A stretch of 64,000 nucleotides of DNA, from assembly GCA_035578175.1 (NCBI GenBank), contig JAQMRL010000006.1, positions 67,109,001 to 67,173,000 on the forward strand, in the 5' to 3' direction. How positions within the stretch are numbered: position 1 is the stretch's first letter; each line of letters opens with the position of its first letter. Origin of the DNA: Catonia carolina. Taxonomy: Eukaryota > Arthropoda > Insecta > Hemiptera > Achilidae. The position numbers and the translations under genes are program-made. Below the pieces are notes generated by a model. It was not told the DNA's origin and made no database searches. It saw only the letters and a program-made list of their open reading frames with translations. This document shows, piece after piece, positions 21,231 to 33,077 of this stretch.

Positions 21231-22488
21231 TTATTTTGAGCCTAAGAATAAATACAATATATTTTTTGTTAAAAGTGGCTTTATTGCTTTTCAAAATATT
21301 CCCCTTTAAGTTTTTTACACTTTTGCATGTGTTGGAACCAGTTCTCATAGCATCTTTTCCAGTCTGCGTCGGGTACCTCCAAAACATGATTTTTGAATGC
21401 TTCAACAGCTTCTTCTGCTGACTAAAACCGTTGTCCTCGCAATTTATCCTTGATAGTTGGGAACAAAAATAAATAATTGGTGCCAAATCTAGACTGTAAG
21501 GCGGATGACCCATCAATTCAATCTTTTGAGTGTTGAAAAAGCTGGTTGTTTCACGAGATGTGTGGGAGCTTGCATTGTCTTGATGGAGGATGATCCGACA
21601 ATTTTTGTTTGTTTTTCTGATTTCATCAAAGACTACTGCAAATAAATGGTTGTATACCATTCAGAATTTACTGTTTTTCGCTCCTCTAAAGGTACTGTTG
21701 CCACATGACCAGTTTTCCTGAAAAAACAGGCGACCATATGTTTTGAAGTGCTCCGAGCATGAACAACTTTTATTGGGTTCGGTTAGTCTTAAAACACCCA
21801 TACCGCCGACTGTTGTTTTCGTTCTGGCTCGTACGCATATACCCATGATTCGTCACTTGTTACAAATCTTATATACCTCTTTGGAAGCTCAAACATTGAA
21901 TATTTTAATCATTTTTTGCACCAATCGATACGAGCATCTTTTTGGGCTTTTGTCAAATTGTGTGGGATCCAACGACAACACACCTTTTACACAGCTAAAT
22001 ATCCGTGCAATATTTTATGTATGCTAGTGGAACTAATGCCTAAAGAAGTCTCAATCTCAGAATATGTCACATGGCGATCTTGGATGATCATATTTTGCAC
22101 AGCGTCAATGCATTCAGGAACAACAACCGACTTTGGGCGACCTTCACGAAATTCATCATTGAGAGAACGACCACCACGATTGAACTCGTTATACCAGTGT
22201 TTCACAGTGGCATAGGATGGGGCTTCATCACCAAAAGTGGAATTAAGTTGATCAGTGCACTGCTGTCTAGTTGATCCACGTCGGAAGTTGTAATAAATCA
22301 TTGCACGAAAGTTTTCACGACTCAATTTCATTTTTTGACTGACACAATCTTTTAAATGGCTACAAACGACACAAACAATGCTTTGTTTACAATATATCTG
22401 GTGTAGGTTATTGTTAAAAATGTCAAACTTTCAAATAAAAACATCAGCTGATACCCAACAACAATCAGTGCTGCCGAGGCTCAAAATA
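21231..22488 (-). mobile_element. mariner element (SETMAR-like), inactive
   Basis: About 1.26 kb, the normal size for mariner. The ends share the inverted match ATTTTGAGCCT (21234-21244, and its complement near 22476-22486), with TA at the edges. It holds one transposase gene on the minus strand, broken by frameshifts. Confidence 0.85.
21290..22331 (-). pseudogene. mariner transposase (broken)
   Basis: The N terminus (22331-21987) reads MKLSRENFRAMIYYNFRRG, then FGDEAPSYATVKHWYNEFNR and EGRPKSVVVPE. These are the paired helix-turn-helix and GRP-like linker typical of SETMAR-related mariners. After a frameshift the middle (21846-21661) keeps the region before the second catalytic Asp, with FFQENWSCGNSTF. 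The last part (21660-21290) has ILHQDNASSHTS (second Asp) and LMGHPPYSLDLAP, where the third Asp of the DD34D triad is kept. Several frame changes make it inactive. It would have cut and pasted the element at TA sites. Confidence 0.88.
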
Positions 22489-22739
22489 TAAATACAAAAA
22501 CACCATTTGTTTTGAAGTATTCCATTGAAAATATTTTGGTACCTAATCAAAAAATTAATTATGAGTTATTGTGAACGGGCATTTTCTACGATAAAAAAAC
22601 CATTACAGTGACTAAAACATTTTTTAATGTAAAGAAATGTATTTTTAAACGTATGATAGACTATTGAACTGTAAAGATCAGTATTTATGTAATAATATAA
22701 TTAAAATTTAATGAATGTTTGAAATTTATGCTTTCAAAG

Positions 22740-23065
22740 TAAAAAATTGTTTTGATTTTTAGATTACGGCCTTAATGTGCATTTAGGGGCAAAAGTGTAA
22801 ATAAAGTTGTAGAAAATTTAAAGACGTATGAGTTTTATTTCAAGTTTTTTCAAAACGCTTAGATTTTTTTCAATTAGTAATATCCTGTATGGTTTTCATC
22901 AAATTGGTGATAAACGGAATTGTTAAAGAGTGTGTCGTATACAACAAAAGTGTACTACATTTAACGTTAGGGCTTATATGAAATTAAAAGACCTAAAATT
23001 GTCTTTCAAGTATTTTTATACAGGGTTTAGTTAAGCGTCAACTAGAGATTTTCTGTATTTTTAAG
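22740..23065 (+). repeat. Foldback-family fragment
   Basis: It resembles the right arm at 32566-32690: TAATGTGCATTTAGGGGC, AAAAGTGTAAATAAAGTTG, GTTTTATTTCAAG, then AACGCTTAG. Non-coding. Confidence 0.55.
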
Positions 23066-23082
23066 TGGATAGATTAAATTTA

Positions 23083-23458
23083 TGCCCATAACAGGTGGGT
23101 GGAGTGTTAAATTATTTTCACTCGTTCTGCTAGTTCCAAAGCCCCAAAAATAGTTCTGTTTCTTACCATATGGTTATTCAATTGACTGGACAGAAAAGGT
23201 AGAGATTCAATATACACAAATCAGAGTTATCTTCTCTGAGAGTAATGAGTTTCATTATACAGCCAACACTGTGGCGAATGAAGTGAAGGTGTCATTTGCA
23301 GGGTGGAGGAAGATACTTTTTGGAGGCCCTAGCATGCTGATAAGCAAAAGTTTTCCACTCAGTAAGGAAGGCAAAGTAAACCACCTTACTCTTTGTTTTA
23401 CTTAGTAAATCCTTTAAAGGTTCAAACCAGTTTTTCGGCTGATGACCTAAAAAATAAC
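23083..23458 (+). repeat. (AAC)-tailed SINE-like retroposon, copy 3 (diverged)
   Basis: It begins TGCCCATAACAGGTGGG and ends TTTTTCGGCTGATGACCTAA. It has more changes than copies 1 and 2 and a reduced tail. No clear target duplication. It lies against the start of the tandem duplication at 23.46 kb. Confidence 0.8.
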
Positions 23459-23460
23459 AG

Positions 23461-25945
23461 CTAGATTTTAATTTTGCATTATTTAATCTTAATTGAAAAA
23501 ATAGATTATGTTTTTCATATTATTTTTTTACAAACGATTAAACATGAGTTAATATTTTAATTATTTATATAGGTAGGAGAAAGTTGTGCGATTGTTACAC
23601 AGCAGACATTTAGTTAAGGAATTTAAGTTATGATTAAACTTTAGATCATTTTGGTTTAAATTCAGTTAACTGAATTTAATGTAAATTAAATTTTTAATTA
23701 AGTTAAGTTGCTCGTTTATAACTAATTTGTAAATAAATTGAAAATTTAGTTACTTGTAAATAATTAGATCCCCAAAGAACCAGGAACAAACTGTTAAAAA
23801 ATTCTCTTTGTAGCGGTTATTTCATCTTGAGATGATCCCGCTAAGCATTTATTTTTCATTAAGTTATTTAAACTATCACGTAAAATAAAAATCAAGCATT
23901 CTGTTTGATGCTTAGTTTAACACTGACTTTCATTTTACATAGTAGAAATTATTACAACTTTGGAGTCTTAATGTAAAAAAATAAATAAAAAATATGTATA
24001 AAATAAATTTTTTTAAATAATTTTGTATTACTGCTTTTGGTTAATTAAAAATTTAAATATTGTGGTTTTGAAATGTTAAATTTAAATTTACAATGCCTGC
24101 GCTTATAAAATAAAGAAATCAGCTGTTCTAAATAATTCTAAACTAACTCAACAGCTGATTTCTACGTGTTGCAGGATCTATACGTAACGTATTTTATTAC
24201 TAAAATCATTAATTTTTGTAAAATAATTTTTTATGGCAATTGTAAAGGAATGAATATACTTTAAGTTTCGATGAAGGTAAGTATTAGGTTCGTTATATTA
24301 TTCATGACAAATAAAATATTAAATTGTTTAATGTTACAAACTTTAGTTACAGTTCAAATATTTTAAATATGAAGCCCAAACCAAATTCTAAATGAACAGC
24401 AATTAGTGTTTGCCAATTATTGATTTACGTCTTACATGTTTGTTTTTTTTTTAATTTAAAATATCTAGCGTAGCAACTCTTATTAACATGTTTTAACATT
24501 TAATATAAAATATTAATCAATAAATTTACGAATAAGGTTCAGTTATCTTTGTTAACGTATCGTTTTTAATAAGCTATATAAAAAAATATACCAAATGGAG
24601 CACTCGTACCTTGAATCGAATAATTGCAACCTCATGAAATTTAGGGGGAATTTTATAGTTTAAAATTAGGAAATAGGATTCTGGTTCTTGCGGGATTGGG
24701 ACTGGGACTTCAAAGGAGGTAATGTATTTTAAGAAGTTACTCGTGGATGAAAATTTATATTAAGGGACAAGTGGGTTTAAGAGCGGCTCTTTTCTTTTAT
24801 TTTGTTTTTCAGTGGCCTTTTTCAGTTATGTGGGAGTTTTATTGTCTTGAGGAGGGGAAGGCACGCACCGTACTTAACGTGGACAAATGGTACAATTTTA
24901 GGTAGGGGTTAGTTTATGATTTTAGGGGAGACGGAAAGGGTAGAGTTTAACATAATCACCGGCCTTTTATTTTCTAAGTGTTTAATAATTTAAAATGGCG
25001 GCTCTTTTCACCGTAGTGGAGTGATTATGCATAGGAACATGAGGACAACTACCAACTGGGGGGCGTGAGTCATACAAGTAGATGAAGGGGCATGGGTATA
25101 TAAGAGGAAAACAGGGCGGAATAAAACTGTGGCAACTCTAAATTTTGATAAGTGGGTCGTACTGGAATTTAGATAAAGTCGTGGAATGGTAATGGCATAA
25201 AGACTTCGGGTGGATGTGGGCGTCGGTACAAGTCCTGAATGATCTGGGGTCCGTCAGTTTTCCCGGCGTCGTGGAGCCGTTTCGAGGTATTGTAAATAAA
25301 GTCCTCCATAGAGGGAAAGAGAAGGTGTTCGTGTACGATGCGATTGGAGTACCTTGATTTTTTCTGATTGTTCGTCACAATTACACTGCGACGAAAAATC
25401 TTAGAGAAAAATACAAATTCAAACCGCTCGGCGGATCCATAGTCATTCAAAGTTTAAAGAATTAGTTGCTATACTTTTTACAATCTCTTATTTAGTGAAA
25501 AATTTATTTTTATTTTTACAAATACCTATAGTAGTTATTGGATGCAGTGACCTCCGAATGACCGGCTTTTTTCCGGCCACTATAAGCGATATTCATTGAA
25601 ACCGATGGCCTTTTTTTGTAGAAAAGGTCCAGTAATTGTCATGTTGTTTGCCCGTAGCGAAATAAGCAAGAATATTGCAATCAATAGTCTATAATTATTA
25701 CATGCGATATTCACAATTTTTAAACAATAACATTATTATAATATTATTTTCATCGCTCTCCTTTCCTGAGCACTGGCATTGCCTTACTCAAGAAAGTAAA
25801 TTCTGTTCATTTAGCAAAGATATTGTACATATTGTAAATTTAATATAATGAAAATAAATAATTAAAATTACTTGAAATAGAGATTCTGTTTGTTCTTCAA
25901 TACAGAGTTGAAAAATATGAAAAAATCAACAAAAAAATTCAAAAC
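23461..25945. repeat. Tandem duplication, unit 1
   Basis: Unit 1 starts CTAGATTTTAATTTTGC and runs to CTTCAATACAGAGTTG. Long stretches recur in the same order in unit 2 (25989-29310): 23461-23682 with 25989-26210, 24100-24590 with 27655-28300, and 25340-25860 with 28320-28800. Each unit has its own insertions and deletions. Unit 1 keeps a Jockey-like 3' fragment (24690-25450) largely absent from unit 2. Confidence 0.8.
24690..25450 (-). pseudogene. Jockey-like LINE ORF2 C terminus and 3' UTR
   Basis: The minus-strand frame 25450-25169 (93 aa) reads IVHEHLLFPSMEDFIYNTSK and RLHDAG. This matches the last segment of the Jockey-like ORF2 at 54.0-54.35 kb (VQEHLLLPTIEATTP). The 3' tail on the minus strand carries the AAAAGAGCCG/AAAAAGGCC blocks also found at 54.4-54.55 kb. 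5'-truncated. Confidence 0.65.
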
Positions 25946-26920
25946 TGTATTCAGTAATAATACACTTCATAATCTGCTAGATTAAAATCTAGATTTTAAT
26001 TTTGCATTATTTAATCTTAATTGAAAAAATAGATTATGTTTTTCATATTATTTTTTTACAAACGATTAAACATGAGTTAATATTTTAATTATTTATATAG
26101 GTAGGGGAAAGTTGTGCGATTGTTACACAGCAGACATTTAGTTAAGGAATTTAAGTTATGATTAAACTTTAGATCATTTTGTATTAAATTCAGGTAACTG
26201 AATTTAATGTCATTTTATTAACTGTTTGATGGTTAATTTATGACTAACGTTCTTGTTACATAGTTTTACCATATTACAACTTTGAAATCTTCTTTGGAAT
26301 GTAAAAATATAATGAAAGATATATATAATACAAATTTGAAAAACAATTTTGTATTTCTGCTCTTGGTTAATTAATGATTAATTAAAAGTTTAAATATTGT
26401 GGGTTTTCACTTATTCATTTTAAGAAAATGTTGCGTAAAGTAAATAAATCAGTCATTTTAGAAAGCACATAAGTCAAAATTTTACAGTTTTTCTTTAGCA
26501 TAACTATTCTTAACTTCTATTCTAACTTTTTTATTCGTTAGCATAACATTTAGTAGTTTAGGACTAACTGAATGACATTCAGTTAGTGTTTACATTGTAA
26601 ACACACTATCCCTACAAAAGTCATCCAAGTCCGGCTTTCCTTAAGTAGTAATATAATACTTAGAAAAGGCGTATCCTGAGATATAAAGTGCTTTCTTCTA
26701 ATTAAAAAATTGAAAGTGGTTGATTTTTGAAGCTTAAGCTCTACTTTCTAGTGAAAGAGGCTACACAAAGTTTCTATGCAAAAATCTTTTTAAGGAAGAA
26801 AACTACTGTTTGTGACAACGACGAAGAACGTAGGCCTAAACGGTTCTAAAAACAAACATTTTTCTTTCTTAAGTTACGAATTTCAATTTTTATTATTTCA
26901 AAAAGCTATTTTAAGTCACA

Positions 26921-27338
26921 AATGTACATTAATGCTCATAACGGGCAGGTGAAGTGTTAAATCAATTGCACTCAATCTGTTGGTGGTTCTAGGACTACAA
27001 AAAAAGTTCTGTTTCTTATATTATAGTCAGCCAATTACATGACTGAGCTATTTAAGATCAGAAGAGGTCGAGGTGTAAAATCCACTTGTCACGAGTTATC
27101 TCCTCTGAGAGTTCTGAATTTCATTATACAGCCAGACCCTGTGGTAAATGAAGTGAAGGTGTCATTTGCAGAGTGGAAGGTGGGTGCTTTTCGGAGGGCC
27201 TGGCATGCTGATAAGCATACTCTTTCAACTCAGTGAGGAAGGTATTAGTAAACCACCTCTCACCTAGTTTTTCTTAGTAAAACCTCTAGAGATTTAAACC
27301 AGCCTTTCGGCTGTTGACCTAAACAGCAATGTAAATTA
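26921..27338 (+). repeat. (AAC)-tailed SINE-like retroposon, copy 4
   Basis: Element 26932-27327. The target duplication AATGTACATTA (26921-26931) pairs with AATGTAAATTA (27328-27338), one mismatch. The tail is shortened to AAACAGC. It lies inside duplication unit 2 and is absent from unit 1. Confidence 0.82.
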
Positions 27339-28827
27339 GTGAAATTAATAAATAAATTCTATTGTGCAACACAATTTTCTTCTGGTCTAACAAAGCATTT
27401 TACAGAAAACAATGTAAGTTAACTCCCAATTTATTTCAGAAACACCGTGAGTAAAAATTTTAAATTTTTTTAAGCAAGTGATTTATCTTTAATAAGACAC
27501 AATTTATAATACAAGGGACAGACCTCTGAACAAATTATATTTTTAAATATTGTGTTTTATTGAAACGTAGTAAATTATCAGTTTTTTAATTTTTCCGAAA
27601 GTTACTTTTTTTAGTAATAGGCTTTCTGAAATGATCGATTCAAATATTTTTACCTGCACTTATAAAATCTAGAAACCACCTGTTCTCAATAATTCTAAAC
27701 TAACACAACAGCTGTATGCTACGTGTTGCAGGACATATACTTAACTTATCCTATTACTGAAATCATTAATTTGGAAAATAATTTTGTTATGCAAATTGTA
27801 AATGAATGAATATGCTTCAAGTTTCGATAAAGGTTAGTATTAGGTTCGTTATATTTTTCATGAGGAATAAAATATAAAATTTGTTAACGTTTAAAACATT
27901 AGTTACAGTTCAAATATTTTGAATATGACGCTCAAATCAGCTTCTGAATGAACAGCAAACATTATTTCTTATTTATTAATTTACGTCATATACGTCTGTT
28001 TTTTTTTTAAACAACAAAAATTATTTTCCATTTAATGATTTACGTCATGTGTGTTCGTTTTTTTTTAAATTTCAAATATCTACCATAGGAAATCTTGTTA
28101 CTGTGATATATCATTTAATATAAAACATATTAATTGATAAATGTACGAAAAGTTTAGTTCAAAAAAATATACACACTAAAAAAATGTATTATCATGATTC
28201 ACTTGCCAGAACTAATTGATTTTGAGTTGAGAATTTAGTTTCAGATATCTTCGTTAACGTATCGTTTTTAATATATAAAAAAAATATTTTACAAAATAGA
28301 GCAGTCGTACCTTATGAATTTCTGAATGTTCGTCGCAATTACTGCGACGAAAAATCTTAGGGAGAAATACAAAATTAAACCACCCGGCGGATCCATTATT
28401 ATAAGAAATTTAAAGAATTAGTGGCTATACTTTTTTACAATCTCTTATTTAGTGAAAATTTTCTTTTTCTTTTTACAAATACCTACAGTAGTTATTGAAT
28501 ACAGTGACCTCCAAGGGACCGGCTTTTTCCGGTCACTAAAAGCGATAGTCACTGAAACCGATGGCCTCTTTTTGTAGCAAAGGTCCAGTAATAGTCATGT
28601 TGTTTGCCCGTAGAGAAATAAACAAGAATATTGTAATCAATAATCGTTATATTGCATAAGTTGTTTACAATTTGTAAATAATAATATTATAATATTATTT
28701 CATCGCTGTCCTTTTTTAAGCAAAGACATTGCCTTATTCAGGAAAGTAATTTATGTTCATTTAGCAACGAAATTATAGGCCTACATTTTATCGTAAATTA
28801 ATATAACGGAAAAAAAAATAAATGTAT

Positions 28828-29230
28828 TGTTATAATGAAGCGGCGGAAAATGAAATCAGCCGTTTATAAACAGCTGACTAATTAATTACAAAAAAGAAGG
28901 ATTCCATTGTTGGGACGCGGCCGCGGTTTGAATGGCTGACGTGTTAGTTGTCTAAATTGTACGGGAATCTTCGTTACAGTGAAGTTTGTTATTTTGTCAG
29001 CAGACATTGTATTTAATGTTTAATTTGGTAAGGGATATTGTTTGTTGATTATTATTGATGAATTGCATTGTTTTAATTGTGTAAGAACTTATTTTCATAA
29101 ACTCATAAATGTTCATTGTTGTCGTTTGTAAAAGTTAGTTTTTTCTTGTCAAATCATTTTGTTAAATAAATATTAGTGAATTAATTAAATAAAAGTTTAC
29201 AATTTTACTTTACTATAACGAGTTGTAACA
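28828..29230 (+). mobile_element. Solo LTR, copy 2, with 4-bp target duplication
   Basis: TGTTATAATGAAG ... GAGTTGTAACA, flanked on both sides by GTAT (28824-28827 and 29231-29234). Duplication unit 1 shows the corresponding region without the insertion. Poly(A)-type AATAAA motifs lie at about 29165 and 29190. A 4-bp duplication fits Ty3-type integrases. Its partner in reverse orientation is at 4342-4773. Confidence 0.88.
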
Positions 29231-29310
29231 GTATTTTAAATGAAGATTTTGTTTATTCTTCAATACAGAGTTGAAAAATAAGTTGAAAGAAATCAACACA
29301 AAAACTCAAA

Positions 29311-30189
29311 ATAAACCTGATAAATTTCTGGAAAATGAACTTTTGTCTCAGAATGGCTCGAAAAATCGTCATCGCGAGGTTTTCATGTATGAGAAAACGA
29401 TTGGCGTTGCCCGATTTTACCTACAACCCCCCATTTTTGAGGGGGAGGATTGTTTTTCCAAACGACTCGGAAAATTTGAAAAAAAATATTTTTCGATTTC
29501 CAAGATATACATAATGTGCATCGGTATTTTTCACATAACATACTGAAATTTCAGCCGGATCGGACCGCGGGTTGATTTTTGGCGAATTTTCTCCCGAGGG
29601 TCTGCATCCTGGAAAATCGACAGTATTGTTGCCTATCCTGCGCCTGACTAGGAAGAGTACGATTGTCATTTTCCGTATGACATGTTTGGTCGGGAGGAAA
29701 TATGCTCTGTTTACTCTTGCCAACTGCTTTGCAGTAGCGGCAGGAAACGGCAGCATATCACAATCTATGATTAAAATGTTTTTTTATATTTCTCCGGTTT
29801 CTGTCTGTTTTTCATAACCTTTAAATTTGGATTTACTCGAGCGCAAGGGGAGAAGTGTTTAAAGGTTTTACTTTATGCTAACATCTTAAGTGGATAAATT
29901 GTGTATTGGTATTTAGGTAGTATTTATAAACCAACGTTATTTCCATTTTTGGAACAAATCTTCATTTATTTTTTTTTCAAATTTGCCTTGAAAAATAAGG
30001 GTGCGTCTTACAGTCCGGAAGATACGGTAACTACTAAATATTTTTTAAAAATTTTTATCACATAGCTTACTAAAACTTAATTTAGTTATAAAATTTACAA
30101 ATCTAAATAATTAAAAATTTGCAGTATTATAAAAATTTACTTTCAACCAAGTAAGATTTCTTACAACCACTACGAATATTCCTTATTTT
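29311..30189. other. Unassigned
   Basis: The part at 29330-29760 is less AT-rich and has open frames on both strands (29271-29546 plus, 29421-29756 minus) without a recognisable domain. It may be part of an unidentified element. No gene is claimed. Confidence 0.35.
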
Positions 30190-30715
30190 TTACTTTGGAG
30201 ACCGCAAAGGATTACTTTTGTCAGCTATCTATAAGCTCTCTCTGTATTCTTTCCTCTGATTTTTCGCCAATATTATATTCGGTCATTCTGACCGATCTGG
30301 CCTGTCTCTCTGCATCTGAAACAACCGTTTAAGTACCTCTGTTTTTGGTTTAGGTATTAAATCTAAAGTTTTTGTCTTTAAGTGTGTCTGTCTTAACTCT
30401 CTTCAGCTCCAGATCTTTAAAATTTAAACCTAGTTCCTCCATATCCTCTTTGACTTCCTTATCCAGATTGGTGCTGTTTTTTTGGCAAACAAGTTCCTTA
30501 TAATCTGTCTTCTGGTGTTCTAATTAAATGGTCAAAGAAAGATATGCTTTTCTTTTTCATGGAGTCTAATATTGGCTCATTATCTTGATAGATAATTTTG
30601 TTGGGTAAGAGTCTCCATTCCCCATCTTTGTGTTTTTTGCCTATACAAGTTCTAAAGATCCTTCGTTCAAGTTTTTTGATCTTGTCCGTCCTATTTTTCT
30701 GGTTAAGTTTAACCC
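30190..30715 (-). pseudogene. RTE-like LINE C-terminal fragment
   Basis: The minus strand from about 30710 reads KIKKLERRIFRTCIG, DGEWRLLPNKIIYQDNEP and FFDHLIRTPEDRL, then a stop. This is the region after the RT domain in RTE-like ORFs, with the usual ...FYGHLIRMPxxR motif. Later frames hold ERQARSVRMTEYNIG. 5'-truncated and broken by stops. Confidence 0.7.
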
Positions 30716-30760
30716 TTACAGTGCCAGCGTCCTAACATTAGGACGTGAAGATTTAGACTG

Positions 30761-33055
30761 AAAAATCTGGTGTGAAACACTCACACAAATTTCTCTTGCT
30801 AATGCAAATAATGACCTATATAACCTAACATTAGTAATACATAATTAGGAATAAACAAAAAACTAACCTCAAAACCATAACCTTGTTTTAATCATGAATG
30901 AAACACGCGAAATGAAAATCAACCTCAGTTTGGCTTGAAAATACGGAAAATCACTCTTTCACGCTAAACTAGACTCTGTAGAGAAAAATGCTTAAAATAA
31001 AAATCGTAGATCTTTAAATTTTCTATAAATTTTATTGTATACATTTTTGTCATAAAATGCACACAATGCTGAATTCTTTAAAAAATCGATTTTTCAGACG
31101 TTTTCGTGAGACAAAACAGAAAATCGCTAATTACCGCTAAACTATGCGTTATACAAAAAAAATGTTTGAAATAAAAGTTGTAGGATTTTAAATTTTCTAC
31201 ATTTTTTATTATATATATTTTTGTGCTAAAATGCATATTAAAGCCGTAATTTAAAAAAAACAAAATCTTTACGTAAAAACAGCCTCACCAAGATTTTCAG
31301 CAAACAAGGCGTCTACTCTATCTTGTAGAACATAAAAAATTAAGTAAACCAGGCGATTTTTAAAAACATCGTAGGACCAGTATTTGAGAAAATCGCAAAA
31401 AAGTGAAAACTTACACGAATAAACTACTACTTCCGGTTGACTGATTTTAATGAAAATGTTCGTGTCGGGTCCAGTAGTAGCATGTAACTTAAGTTTCAAG
31501 TTTCAAGTTCGTACAATGTTCCGTTATTAGATATTCTGTTCACAGGCACACAGACCAATCGCTAAAAACATGTTTTTTGGGTTCAGCAGGTCTGAAAACG
31601 TGTAGATCCGGTGAAAACTCGATTTTGAAAAATCGACATGAAAACAATACTTTCCTTCCTATATATTCATATAGGCAAGGGAAAGTAAAAATGCCAGCCT
31701 ACTTTTGTGCGATTTGTAGCATTTTGTATATTTATCCATAACATGGCTATTTTTCAAGGCTACCTATATTACTGATTTTTACTTCTCTTGCCTATATGAA
31801 TGTAATATATTCATATAGGCATGAGAAAATCGACATAAAAACAATACTTTCCTTCCTATTATTATAGGAAGGAAAGTATTGTTTTCATGTCGATTTTTCA
31901 AAATCGAGTTTTCACCGGATCTACACGTTTTCAGACCTCCTGAACCCAAAAAACATGTTTTTAGCGATTGGTCTGTGTGCCTGTGAACAGAATATCTCAA
32001 GAACGGAACATTGTACGAACTTGAAACTTGAAACTTAAGTTACATACCACTACCATATCATTGATGGTACCATATGGTACCATCAATGAAAATGTTACCC
32101 ACAATTTTTTTACTTTCTCTTGCCTATATGTATGTAACAGGAAGAAAAGTATTGCTTTCATGTCGATTTTTCTAAATCGAGTTTTTATCGGATCTACACG
32201 TTTTCAGACCCCCTGAACCCAAAAAACATGTTTTATAGCATTTGGTGTGTGTGTGTGTGTGTGGGTGTGGGTGTGTGAACAAAAAATCTCAAAAAACGGA
32301 ACATCGTACTGTACGAAGTTGAAACTTGGAACTTAAGTTAGGTACTACTACCGTACCCGACACAAACATTTTCATCAAAATCTGTCAACCGTAAGTAACA
32401 GTTTATTCGTGTAATTTTTCACTTATTGCGATTTTCTCAAAAACGGCTCCTAATATTTTTAAAAATCGCTTCATTTACTACACTTTTTATGCTCTATAAG
32501 ATAGGGTAGGTGCCATGAAGTTCTTGAGAAGGCTGTGCTCTCGTAGAAAAAATGGTTTTTTCTTGAGATTGCAGCTTTAATATGCATTTTAGCGCAAAAA
32601 TGTATATAATAAAAGTTGTAGACAATTCAAAAACCTAGAACTTTTATTTCAAACATTTTTTTGTATAACGCTTAGTTAAACGAATTCCTGTTTTTTTCTC
32701 ACGAAAAAGTGTAAAAAAAATCGATTTTTTACAATTTCGGCATTAGTATGCATTTTACGACAAAAGTGTATAGAATAAAATTTATAGGAAATTTAAAGAT
32801 CTACACCTTTTACTGAAAGAATTTTTCTCTATAGAGCCTAATTTAGCGTAAAAGAGTGATTTTCTGAATTTTTAAAGACAATACCGTCGAAAATAACGTC
32901 TTCATTTTGCGTCTTTCACTCATGATTAAAATTAGGTTGTTTTTTGAGGTTAGTTTTTTGTTTATTTCTAATGTTTTATTACTAATGTTAGATTATATTG
33001 TTCATTATTTGCATTGGCAGGAGAAAGTTGTGCGAGTGTTTCACACCAGATTTTT
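30761..33055. repeat. Large foldback of a dispersed AT-rich family
   Basis: Outer ends AAAAATCTGGTGTGAAACAC (30761-30780) and the complementary GTTTCACACCAGATTTTT (ending 33055) bracket two inverted copies of one long repeat. The inner arms 31483-31671 and 31865-32043 match almost perfectly. A third, partial copy in the right-arm direction runs from about 32100. A (TG)n tract lies at about 32245-32275. Related pieces are at 9.1, 22.7, 35.2, 35.7 and 63.8 kb. Short open frames inside have no domains. Confidence 0.8.
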
Positions 33056-33077
33056 AAAATTAACGTATCATTATAAG

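Larger units (their letters stand above)
25989..29310. repeat. Tandem duplication, unit 2
   Basis: The second copy of the unit at 23461-25945, longer because it contains an (AAC) SINE (26932-27327) and a solo LTR (28828-29230). Its last part (GTTTATTCTTCAATACAGAG, about 29248-29267) matches 25889-25908 in unit 1, so the duplicated block extends past the LTR. Confidence 0.8.
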
